NCBI GenBank assembly: GCA_051011415.1
Contig: JBPCTY010000105.1
Span: 1 to 23,755, forward strand
DNA length: 23,755 nucleotides
DNA from: SZUA-442 sp051011415
GTDB lineage: Bacteria; Actinomycetota; Acidimicrobiia; Spongiisociales; UBA5794
Direction: 5' to 3'
Shown: positions 1 to 6,452 of the stretch, one piece after another
Numbering within the stretch: the first letter of the stretch is position 1
How the letters are laid out: each line of letters starts with the position of its first letter
Notes under the pieces: model-generated
Databases searched by the model: none
Told to the model about the DNA's origin: nothing
The model's input: only the letters and a program-made list of their open reading frames with translations
Position numbers and translations under genes: made by a program

Positions 1-1300
1 CGAACTGCGAGACATGTTCTTCATATCTCGCCCATTCACGACGCTTGTTGCGGAGGAACCACTCAAACACGTGATCGCCAAGGGCATCACGCATCAGGTC
101 CGATCCCTCCATGGTCTTGATCGCATCGGCAAGATTCTGCGGGAGGTGGCGGACACCGGCGGCTTCACGTTCGGATCTGGTCATTTCAAGGATCTCAGAC
201 CCGGTCTCTGGCGGAAGCGGATAGTTGTTGGCGACCCCTGCCAGGCCTGCCGCAAGGATCGCTGACAGCGCAAGATACGGGTTGCAGCTGGGGTCAGGGG
301 ACCGGTACTCGATGCGTGTCGAGTCGATCTTGCCCTTCTTGGTGGCCGGTACTCGCACGAGGGCACTCTGATCGTTTCGTGCCCAGGTCTCAAATGTTGG
401 TGCGTCAAATCCACCGACCAGCCGCTTGTAGGAGTTGACCCATTGGTTGGTCACCGCCGTGATCTCGGAGGCATGCGTCAACAGACCCGCGATGAACCCC
501 TCACCGACCTTTGAAAGGCCATGTCGACCGGATGTGTCATGAAATGCGTTCTCGTCGTCCTGGAACAACGACAGATGAAGATGCATCCCAGAACCGTCAT
601 ATGCCTCGAGCGGCTTCGGCATAAAGGTTGCGTAGATGCCGTGCTCAAGCGCTACTTCCTTCACAGCGAGCCGTGTTGTGACGATGTTGTCCGCCATCGT
701 CAGCGCATCGGTATGTCGGAGGTCAAGCTCGTGCTGGGATGGAGACACTTCGTGATGTGAGAACGCCACAGGAATCCCGAGGCTCTCGAGCATCATGATC
801 GTCGTGCGCCGATATTCCTGTGCAACATCCAAAGGCGTGAGGTCGAAGTATCCGCCCTTGTCGAGCACCTTTGGTGTCGAACCTGCGTCTTCGAAGTAGA
901 AGTACTCGATTTCGGGTGCGACGTAGAAGGAGTATCCGAGCTCGGCGGCTCGTTCGAGGTTCCTGCGAAGAACGTATCGAGGATCGCCAGGGAAGGGATC
1001 ACCATCCGGTGTAACGATGTCGCAGAACATTCGGGCGACACCGGCGTCGTCGCCGCGCCACGGGAGGATCTGGAACGTCGCTGGATCGGGCTTTGCGAGC
1101 ATGTCGGCCTCGTACGACCGTGAGAACCCGTCGATCGACGAGCCATCGAAAGACATTCCCTCATCGAGTGCGAGAGGCAGCTCAGCGGGCGTGATCGCAA
1201 ACGATTTCAGGAATCCCTGGACGTCGGTGAACCACAGCCTGATGAAGCGAATACCTCGCTCTTTCACCGTGCTCAGCACATATTCGTTCTGGCGGTCCAC
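1..1300 (-). CDS. glnA: Glutamine synthetase type I, GlnA2-like (3' end cut by window edge)
   Basis: Cytoplasmic enzyme expected to make glutamine from glutamate, ammonia and ATP. The GTG at 1300 is preceded by GGAG six bases upstream, and the protein starts VDRQNEYVLSTVKERGIRF, closely resembling my recollection of mycobacterial GlnA2. About 433 residues are visible of an expected 445 or so, ending EWFLRNKRREWARYEEHVSQF-like at the edge, so only roughly the last dozen are missing. Visible family motifs are the MSFDGSSIDGF block near residue 50, APEIEYFYFED, SHHEVSPSQHELDLR, the GSGMHLHLSLF block and SPDPSCNPYLALS. A NNYPLPPE segment keeps a tyrosine where adenylylated enzymes carry theirs, but regulation by adenylylation is unproven. 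Activity as a true glutamine synthetase is inferred; some paralogues in actinobacteria act on other amines. Confidence 0.9.
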   Translation of the reverse strand, partial: MDRQNEYVLSTVKERGIRFIRLWFTDVQGFLKSFAITPAELPLALDEGMSFDGSSIDGFSRSYEADMLAKPDPATFQILPWRGDDAGVARMFCDIVTPDGDPFPGDPRYVLRRNLERAAELGYSFYVAPEIEYFYFEDAGSTPKVLDKGGYFDLTPLDVAQEYRRTTIMMLESLGIPVAFSHHEVSPSQHELDLRHTDALTMADNIVTTRLAVKEVALEHGIYATFMPKPLEAYDGSGMHLHLSLFQDDENAFHDTSGRHGLSKVGEGFIAGLLTHASEITAVTNQWVNSYKRLVGGFDAPTFETWARNDQSALVRVPATKKGKIDSTRIEYRSPDPSCNPYLALSAILAAGLAGVANNYPLPPETGSEILEMTRSEREAAGVRHLPQNLADAIKTMEGSDLMRDALGDHVFEWFLRNKRREWARYEEHVSQF

Positions 1301-1371
1301 TGAAAACTCCGGGGATCGTGTCGCCACATCGTACGTCTGCGATGTCACTTGTCCACAGGCCAGACGGGGCT

Positions 1372-1409
1372 GTAACACAGCGTTCACACTCCGGTTACTC
1401 CTGAGAAAC
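1372..1409. promoter_or_regulatory. GlnR-type nitrogen regulator box
   Basis: Four 5-bp elements follow one another at exact 11-bp steps: GTAAC (1372-1376), TTCAC (1383-1387), GTTAC (1394-1398) and GAAAC (1405-1409). The actinobacterial GlnR consensus is gTnAC-n6-GaAAC repeated twice with this spacing. Both a-sites and the second b-site match perfectly; the first b-site matches only in its last two bases. The box lies 77 bp before the glnII start and 71 bp before the glnA start, so it could serve either or both. I see no convincing sigma-70 hexamers placed relative to it for glnII. Confidence 0.65.
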
Positions 1410-1486
1410 GGGTCCCTCCCATTCTTCCGTGCAGCGCTGGTGCCTTACTGCCCCGCGCACACCGACCACGCAGAAGGCGAGGAACG

Positions 1487-2485
1487 ATGCCCTACAGAGC
1501 GGAGTACATCTGGACCGATGGAAGGAAGCCAACGGCCCTTCTTCGGTCAAAGACCAAAATCGTGCCAGATGGCGTAGAACCACCCATCTGGGGTTTCGAT
1601 GGTTCATCAACCGAGCAGGCGCCAGGCGAGAACTCGGACTGCGTGCTTCGCCCGGTGAAGATCGTTCCAGACCCAATCAGGGGTGGCGACGACAAGCTTG
1701 TGATGTGTGAGGTGCTGAACACCGACATGTCCCCGCATGCATCGAACACACGCGTCGCCGCAGTCGAGGCACTCGAAAAGTACGGCGACCAAGAGCCATG
1801 GTTCGGTCTGGAACAGGAATACACCTTCTACAAGGACGGACGTCCCCATGGCTGGCCCATTGGTGGGTACCCCGCTCCTCAAGGTGGCTACTACTGCGGT
1901 GTTGGTGCGGACGAGATCTGGGGTCGCGACATCGTCGAAGACCACACGTGGGCCTGCATGGAGGCCGGGCTCGACATCTCAGGGACAAACGCAGAGGTGA
2001 TGATCGGTCAGTGGGAGTTCCAGATAGGGCCGGCGAATACCGTCGAGGTCGGAGATCAACTGTGGCTTGCCCGTTGGCTGCTCTATCGCATTGCTGAGGA
2101 CTACGACATCTCAGCCACGCTCAACCCGAAGCCGGTCAAGGGAGACTGGAACGGTGCGGGCATGCACACGAACTTCTCGACGAAGGCAATGCGCGAGGGG
2201 TACGACCCGATCATCGCTGCTTGCGAGGCGCTCGGAGAGGTTGCCCAAGAGCACGTTGCTGCATACGGAGCAGGTATTGAACAGCGGTTGACCGGACTCC
2301 ACGAGACTGCGCCGTGGTCCGAGTACAGCTACGGCGTGTCTGATCGCGGAGCGTCGGTGCGAATTCCTTGGCAGGTAGAGGTCGACAAGGCCGGCTACAT
2401 CGAGGATCGTCGCCCGAACGCAAATGCAGACCCGTACGTCGTCGCATCACTTATCACGAACACGGTCTGCTCCAAGCTCGCATAG
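1487..2485 (+). CDS. glnII: Glutamine synthetase type II (eukaryotic-like)
   Basis: This 332-residue protein is a GSII enzyme, making glutamine from glutamate, ammonia and ATP in the cytoplasm. The length fits the family. Diagnostic stretches are IWGFDGSSTEQA near residue 35, GLEQEYTFYKDGRPHGWP (about 108), GTNAEVMIGQWEFQIGP (about 167), GDWNGAGMHTNFSTKAMR (about 219), a SDRGASVRIPWQ block and EDRRPNANADPY near the C terminus. The ATG is preceded by GAGG at 1479-1482. It is transcribed away from a type I enzyme, with a GlnR-like box between them; in Streptomyces glnII is a known GlnR target, so nitrogen-limited induction is likely here by inference. No truncation or frameshift is seen. Confidence 0.95.
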   Translation: MPYRAEYIWTDGRKPTALLRSKTKIVPDGVEPPIWGFDGSSTEQAPGENSDCVLRPVKIVPDPIRGGDDKLVMCEVLNTDMSPHASNTRVAAVEALEKYGDQEPWFGLEQEYTFYKDGRPHGWPIGGYPAPQGGYYCGVGADEIWGRDIVEDHTWACMEAGLDISGTNAEVMIGQWEFQIGPANTVEVGDQLWLARWLLYRIAEDYDISATLNPKPVKGDWNGAGMHTNFSTKAMREGYDPIIAACEALGEVAQEHVAAYGAGIEQRLTGLHETAPWSEYSYGVSDRGASVRIPWQVEVDKAGYIEDRRPNANADPYVVASLITNTVCSKLA

Positions 2486-2494
2486 GGCCGAGAG

Positions 2495-3076
2495 CTAGGG
2501 CGTGAGCGCCCTCACGACGTCAAGCTGGTCGTGGAATGCAACGGTTGCCTCGTTGTATTTCACGACCGCTTCGCGTCTTGCAGTTCCATCATCCGGAGCC
2601 TGAAGCCCGTCGACAACTGCGTCGGCTGCCGTCACGAGATCCTGCGATGAGGTGATCGTGTCGGGCCATGCCGGCGTGTATGGGTCGGGCACAGAGGTCG
2701 CTGCAACCTCGTTTGCGAGGACCTGGGCACCATCGCGAACCGCCTCAAAACCGGCGAGAGCGGTGTCAAAGTCGATGTCGCCGGCTTCCCACTGCTCGTT
2801 GACGGAGTTGAGTTCGGTTTGCAGATCGGTTGATGCTTGTTCAAACCGATCGAGTTCCTGGAGGAACGCCAGGATGTCGTTCGGGAGAGTGGTTGTTGTG
2901 GCTGGCGCCTGCGTGGTGGAGGTTGTTGAGGACGTCGTCGTTGACGTTGAGGCAGCAACATCGGCTGCGGGAAGGGCGTTCACGAAGAGATAGGTGACGC
3001 CGATCAGCGCCACGATCACAATCGGAAGTACCCATCTACCTGGCTTTGGATCCTCTTTGCTCACGCACGGGAGCAT
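2495..3076 (-). CDS. Small single-pass membrane protein with Thr/Ser-rich linker, unknown function
   Basis: I do not recognise this 193-residue protein. A short basic N terminus is followed by a hydrophobic helix at about residues 15-33, then a Thr/Ser-rich linker at about 43-64. The remaining 130 residues look helical (FLQELDRFEQASTDLQTEL, NSVNEQWEAGD) and would lie outside the membrane if the helix is an uncleaved anchor. No catalytic motif is visible. The ATG at 3076 has no Shine-Dalgarno; an in-frame GTG at 3064 is an alternative that removes four residues. It converges on glnII with only 9 bp between stops and is divergent from the SDR gene, sharing a 44-bp promoter gap with it. The helical domain could bind something at the cell surface, but this is a guess. 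Confidence 0.75.
   Translation of the reverse strand: MLPCVSKEDPKPGRWVLPIVIVALIGVTYLFVNALPAADVAASTSTTTSSTTSTTQAPATTTTLPNDILAFLQELDRFEQASTDLQTELNSVNEQWEAGDIDFDTALAGFEAVRDGAQVLANEVAATSVPDPYTPAWPDTITSSQDLVTAADAVVDGLQAPDDGTARREAVVKYNEATVAFHDQLDVVRALTP
2497..2512. terminator. Possible bidirectional terminator hairpin
   Basis: AGGGCG, loop TGAG, CGCCCT form a 6-bp GC-rich stem with a tetraloop, placed 11 bp after the glnII stop and inside the last codons of the convergent gene. There is no T-tract on either side, so intrinsic termination is uncertain. Confidence 0.35.
2885..2950 (-). repeat. Low-complexity Thr/Ser linker-coding stretch
   Basis: These bases encode about 22 residues that are nearly all Thr, Ser, Ala or Pro, between the membrane helix and the helical domain of the 2495-3076 gene. 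The composition resembles flexible surface linkers. The DNA is a degenerate GTC/GTT/GTG-type repeat on the plus strand. Confidence 0.7.
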
Positions 3077-3103
3077 AGGACGCGACGCTGGAGAAGGATG
3101 CTC

Positions 3104-3113
3104 ACACTACGCT
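3104..3113. promoter_or_regulatory. Overlapping divergent -10 candidates
   Basis: TACGCT at 3108-3113 lies 7 bp before the GTG at 3121 and would give a leaderless SDR transcript. On the minus strand TAGTGT (3109-3104) faces the gene starting at 3076 and would start a leader of roughly 20 bases. The two hexamers share two bases. No good -35 is seen for either. Confidence 0.4.
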
Positions 3114-3120
3114 CGCCGTC

Positions 3121-3852
3121 GTGAACTTGAATGGAAGAAACGCTTTGGTCACCGGCGGCGCCGTCCGCGTTGGCGCCGCGATCAGCACGGCACTTGCGTC
3201 TGCTGGTGCAAACGTGTTCGTGCACTACAACCGGTCGGCCGGACCTGCCGACGCCCTCGCCGTCCAGCTTCGGTCGATGGGTGTCGATGTGGCGACAGGT
3301 GCAGGGAACCTTGGCGACCCGACAGCGGCTGGGGAACTGGTGGCCAAGGCAACCGACGAGCTGGGTCCGATTTCGTTGCTCGTGAACTCCGCCTCAGGAT
3401 TCCCTGAGGACAGCATTTCCTCGGCAACGGTGGATGGGTGGCGACGCACAGCAGATCTCACTCTCGGATCACCCCTGTTCCTGACCCAAGCCTTCGCCGA
3501 CGCTCTGCCCGACGGCGAAGCCGGTGCGGTCGTGAATGTCACCGACGTCAAGACACAGCGTCCGTATCGAGAGCACCTCACCTACATGTTGGCGAAGGGC
3601 GGCATCGACACATTGACAAAAGCTGCCGCCCTCAGCCTTGCTCCTCGAATTCGAGTCAACGCAGTTGCACTCGGGGTGATCCTGCCTCCGCCTGGAGAAG
3701 GCGCCGACTACGTCGAATCGCTTGCGGCCGATCTCCCTCTTCAGCGAGTCGGAGGGGCACAGGTCGTTGCAGATACGGTGATCTTCCTTGCCCAGAATGA
3801 CTTCATTACCGGCGAAATCGTCCGGGTCGACGGTGGTGCGCACCTCGTGTGA
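3121..3852 (+). CDS. SDR oxidoreductase of the pteridine reductase / FolM type
   Basis: This 243-residue NADPH-dependent short-chain dehydrogenase probably reduces a dihydropterin or dihydrofolate. The glycine motif is TGGAVRVG (residues 11-18) with the Arg typical of PTR1/FolM rather than the usual TGxxxGxG. It is followed by VFVHYNRSAG, matching the HYxRS NADPH-binding signature of trypanosomatid PTR1. The catalytic set is Asp142, Tyr155 and Lys159, with the same 13 and 4 residue spacings as Asp181, Tyr194 and Lys198 of PTR1; ordinary SDRs have Ser in place of the Asp. VNSASGF and a C-terminal ITGEIVRVDGG also fit. It starts with GTG, apparently leaderless, and heads a run of folB, folKE and moaA. 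FolM-like dihydromonapterin or dihydrofolate reductase activity is an inference from motif and context. Confidence 0.8.
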   Translation: MNLNGRNALVTGGAVRVGAAISTALASAGANVFVHYNRSAGPADALAVQLRSMGVDVATGAGNLGDPTAAGELVAKATDELGPISLLVNSASGFPEDSISSATVDGWRRTADLTLGSPLFLTQAFADALPDGEAGAVVNVTDVKTQRPYREHLTYMLAKGGIDTLTKAAALSLAPRIRVNAVALGVILPPPGEGADYVESLAADLPLQRVGGAQVVADTVIFLAQNDFITGEIVRVDGGAHLV

Positions 3853-3899
3853 GATTCGGGCAGTTGTCCGCGCGCGTCCAATCCCTTCCGTCGGGCGTC

Positions 3900-3905
3900 T
3901 ACCTT
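3900..3905 (+). promoter_or_regulatory. -10 candidate for leaderless folB
   Basis: TACCTT is followed by 6 bases and then the ATG at 3912, with no Shine-Dalgarno. This matches the TANNNT-N6/7-start pattern of several other genes here. It would allow folB-folKE transcription independent of the upstream SDR gene. Confidence 0.45.
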
Positions 3906-3911
3906 TCTCGT

Positions 3912-4277
3912 ATGGACCAGATACACATTCGAGACCTCGTCGTTTCCGGCATCATCGGCATCAACCCGGACGAGCGCATTAACAAGCAGGATGTGCTCGT
4001 GAACATCACGATGTCCGTGGACACGCATGCAGCCGCAGTGAGTGACAACATCGACGACGCCGTGAACTATCGAACCATCACGAAAGAGATCATCGCCCAT
4101 ATCGAGTCAGGTGAACCAATGCTCGTTGAGCGCTTGGCTCAAGAGATCGCGAACATCTGCCTGCAGGACGACCGTGTTGCGGCGACCGAAGTGACCGTCG
4201 AGAAGCCTGGCGCATTGCGTCACGCCCGATCGGTGGGAATCACCATCACCCGAACACGGTTTCCTGACCGTACGTAG
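3912..4277 (+). CDS. folB: Dihydroneopterin aldolase
   Basis: This 121-residue protein should convert 7,8-dihydroneopterin to 6-hydroxymethyl-7,8-dihydropterin and glycolaldehyde in folate synthesis. The start MDQIHIRDLVVSGIIGINPDER is classical for FolB, with the active-site Glu of the GxxPxER region. VNYRTITKEI, LVERLAQEIA and VTVEKPGALRHARSVGI follow, the Lys in the last being the catalytic lysine position. Length is normal. I chose ATG 3912 by family alignment; an in-frame GTG at 3849 overlaps the SDR stop and would add 21 residues that do not resemble FolB. The stop is 13 bp before the folKE start, so the two are surely cotranscribed. The glycolaldehyde by-product could in principle feed glycolate metabolism, but nothing links it to the distant glcDEF genes. 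Confidence 0.92.
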   Translation: MDQIHIRDLVVSGIIGINPDERINKQDVLVNITMSVDTHAAAVSDNIDDAVNYRTITKEIIAHIESGEPMLVERLAQEIANICLQDDRVAATEVTVEKPGALRHARSVGITITRTRFPDRT

Positions 4278-4290
4278 AGAGGAATTCACG

Positions 4291-5409
4291 GTGTCACAAG
4301 CAAGCGAAGTCATCATCGTCGCCGGATCAAACGTCGACCGCGAGCACTGCATGCCGGAGGCTGTCCGACAACTACGCCGTCACAAGGACATCAAGGTCCG
4401 ATTGGTGAGCTCGTGCTACGACAACCCGTCCATCGGCGGTCCGGACGGAGCCCCGGACTTCTACAACGCTGCGGTGCTTGCAACCACGAGCCTTGACCCC
4501 GAAACCCTCCGAGCAGAACTCCATGCAATCGAGAATGTCCTCGGACGTGTGCGGACCGACGATCCCGATGAGCCCAGGACGATTGACCTCGATATCGCCT
4601 ACTTCGGAGATGTCGTGAAGGACTACGGCGGTTGGTCGATCCCGGCGAATGACACACAGACCGCAGCCCATGTGGCGGTCCCTGTTGCGGAGATTGCACC
4701 GCGATGGGTGCATCCTGTGTCAGGAGAGACGGCAGCCAACATCGCAGACGTACTTGCAGCGGAGAACCCCGGGGTCGCGCCTGATATGTCCGTCAAGCTG
4801 AGCACGCCATACACCTCGCGTGCGGTCGCAGATTTCGACGATGTGGAGGGCGTCTACGCGCCGAAGCTTGAGAGCCTCGTCCGTCAACAGTTGGTCGAGA
4901 TCGGTGAAGACCCGGAGCGTGAAGGCCTTGTCAGGACCCCGCTGCGTGTTGCCAAGGCGATGGACTTTCTCACGAGCGGCTATTCGACCTCACTTGAGGG
5001 GGTCGTCAATGATGCGATCTTCGACGCTGAAGGAGCATCTGAAATGGTCGTGGTGCGCGATGTCGAGTACTACTCGATGTGCGAACACCACATGCTTCCC
5101 TTCTTCGGAAAAGCCACAGTTGCGTACCTTCCCAAAGGAAAGATCATCGGTCTGTCCAAGATCGCCCGCATCGTTGATGTCTATGCCAGACGTCTCCAGG
5201 TGCAGGAGCGGCTGACCAATCAAGTCGCCGACGCGATGACCGAGACCCTCGATCCATACGGCGTTGGTGTGGTGATGGAGGGCAAGCATCTCTGCATGAT
5301 GATGCGCGGTGTGCAGAAGCAGGAGAGCAACATGGTGACGAGCGCAATGCGTGGCACCTTCCGGTCAGACCCGCGCACCCGGAGCGAGTTCCTCGAACTC
5401 ACCAACTGA
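4291..5409 (+). CDS. folKE: Bifunctional HPPK / GTP cyclohydrolase I fusion
   Basis: One 372-residue reading frame carries two folate enzymes. Residues 6 to about 155 are 6-hydroxymethyl-dihydropterin pyrophosphokinase: IIVAGSN, SSCYDNPSIGG, FYNAAV, ENVLGRVRTDDPDEPRTIDLDIAYFGD (79-107) with the two metal-binding Asp in DLD, and HPVSG. Residues about 183-372 are GTP cyclohydrolase I: IGEDPEREGLVRTPLRVAKA, the zinc Cys264 and His267 in MCEHHMLPFFGKA, and Cys335 in HLCMMMRGVQKQ. The first enzyme acts after FolB, the second makes dihydroneopterin triphosphate from GTP and thus starts the pathway, so the fusion joins non-consecutive steps. A FolKE fusion is described in Lactococcus lactis. The start is GTG with AGAGGA upstream, 13 bp after folB. 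Neither half seems truncated. Confidence 0.94.
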   Translation: MSQASEVIIVAGSNVDREHCMPEAVRQLRRHKDIKVRLVSSCYDNPSIGGPDGAPDFYNAAVLATTSLDPETLRAELHAIENVLGRVRTDDPDEPRTIDLDIAYFGDVVKDYGGWSIPANDTQTAAHVAVPVAEIAPRWVHPVSGETAANIADVLAAENPGVAPDMSVKLSTPYTSRAVADFDDVEGVYAPKLESLVRQQLVEIGEDPEREGLVRTPLRVAKAMDFLTSGYSTSLEGVVNDAIFDAEGASEMVVVRDVEYYSMCEHHMLPFFGKATVAYLPKGKIIGLSKIARIVDVYARRLQVQERLTNQVADAMTETLDPYGVGVVMEGKHLCMMMRGVQKQESNMVTSAMRGTFRSDPRTRSEFLELTN

Positions 5410-5436
5410 CCTGGGCTTCTCCCCTGATCGCATGGC

Positions 5437-5442
5437 TACTGT
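5437..5442 (+). promoter_or_regulatory. -10 candidate for leaderless moaA
   Basis: TACTGT ends 7 bases before the ATG at 5450 and no Shine-Dalgarno is present. If used, the in-frame ATG at 5432 lies upstream of the transcript and cannot be the start. Confidence 0.4.
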
Positions 5443-5449
5443 TTCTCGC

Positions 5450-6451
5450 ATGCAGGTGGACAAGTTCAGCCGAGGTCTGAAGGATCTTCGGATCTCAGTG
5501 ACCGATCGGTGCACATTCCGATGTGTCTATTGCATGCCTCGAGAGATCTACGACAACCACGAGTATCTTCCGCGCGATGACATTCTCACCTATGACGAGA
5601 TCTCGACGGTTGTCGAAGCAGCCGTCTCGTTGGGGGTGCAGAAGGTCAGGCTCACGGGAGGCGAACCACTGCTTCGTCGGCAGCTCGACACCTTGGTCAA
5701 CTCGATATCCGATATCGATGGCATCGAAGATCTTGCACTCACAACGAACGGCCACCTTCTTGCCGCCCAGGCCGAGGGCCTCGCAGAAGCAGGACTCGAT
5801 CGTGTAACAGTCAGCCTTGATGGGCTCGATGACGAAGTTGTCCGCAGGCTGATCGACACTGACGTGCCGGTGTCGGTTGTCCTCGATGCGATCGACGCCG
5901 CAGAAGAGGTCGGTCTCGGGCCGGTCAAGATCAATACCGTGGTGAGACGTGGATGGAACGAAGACCAAGTCATTCCGCTCGTCGAGCACTTCCGAAACAC
6001 GGGTCACACGTTGCGGTTCATTGAGTACATGGATGTCGGCTCAACAAACAAGTGGGACGTATCTGACGTCGTCACGTCCGCTGAACTGGTCGAAGCGATC
6101 TCGGCGGAATGGCCAGTACACGCTGTCGGAAGAACCGACCCGAGTGCAACTGCACAGCGATATCAGTTTGAGGACGGAGGCGGGACGGTCGCGTTCATCA
6201 GCTCGGTATCCGAACCGTTCTGTGGGGATTGTTCGCGGCTTCGCCTCTCTGCGGAGGGCTCTCTCTACACGTGCCTCTTTGCCACCAACGGAACTGACCT
6301 GAAGGCAGCGCTCCGAGATGGTGCCGACGTCTCAGACATCGCTGCTGTGATCGCAGACGTTTGGTCCAAGCGCGAGGACCGTTACTCCGAGGATCGAGGC
6401 GAAACGCCACTCGAGTTTCCACGCATCGAGATGAGTTACATCGGCGGCTAG
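5450..6451 (+). CDS. moaA: GTP 3',8-cyclase (molybdenum cofactor)
   Basis: A radical SAM enzyme that turns GTP into 3',8-cyclo-7,8-dihydro-GTP, the first step of molybdopterin synthesis. With the start at 5450 it has 333 residues, close to the E. coli length. The radical SAM cluster is Cys21, Cys25 and Cys28 in DRCTFRCVYCMP; LTGGEPLLR and LTTNG are the SAM-binding strands. The C-terminal GTP-binding cluster is in FCGDCSRLRLSAEGSLYTCLF, and the protein ends SYIGG with the conserved Gly-Gly tail. Starting at 5450 gives MQVDKFSRGLKDLRISVTD, aligning with typical MoaA; ATG 5432 and an earlier start overlapping folKE are alternatives. It is 40 bp after folKE, sharing the substrate GTP with FolE. 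No other molybdopterin gene is in the window. Confidence 0.95.
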   Translation: MQVDKFSRGLKDLRISVTDRCTFRCVYCMPREIYDNHEYLPRDDILTYDEISTVVEAAVSLGVQKVRLTGGEPLLRRQLDTLVNSISDIDGIEDLALTTNGHLLAAQAEGLAEAGLDRVTVSLDGLDDEVVRRLIDTDVPVSVVLDAIDAAEEVGLGPVKINTVVRRGWNEDQVIPLVEHFRNTGHTLRFIEYMDVGSTNKWDVSDVVTSAELVEAISAEWPVHAVGRTDPSATAQRYQFEDGGGTVAFISSVSEPFCGDCSRLRLSAEGSLYTCLFATNGTDLKAALRDGADVSDIAAVIADVWSKREDRYSEDRGETPLEFPRIEMSYIGG

Positions 6452-6452
6452 A

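Noticed and set aside
1328..1348. Promoter for glnA on the minus strand (TACGAT with GTGACA upstream)
   Set aside because: TACGAT is a fair -10 but the GTGACA is only 9 bases away, so the pair is not a credible promoter; left out of the feature list.
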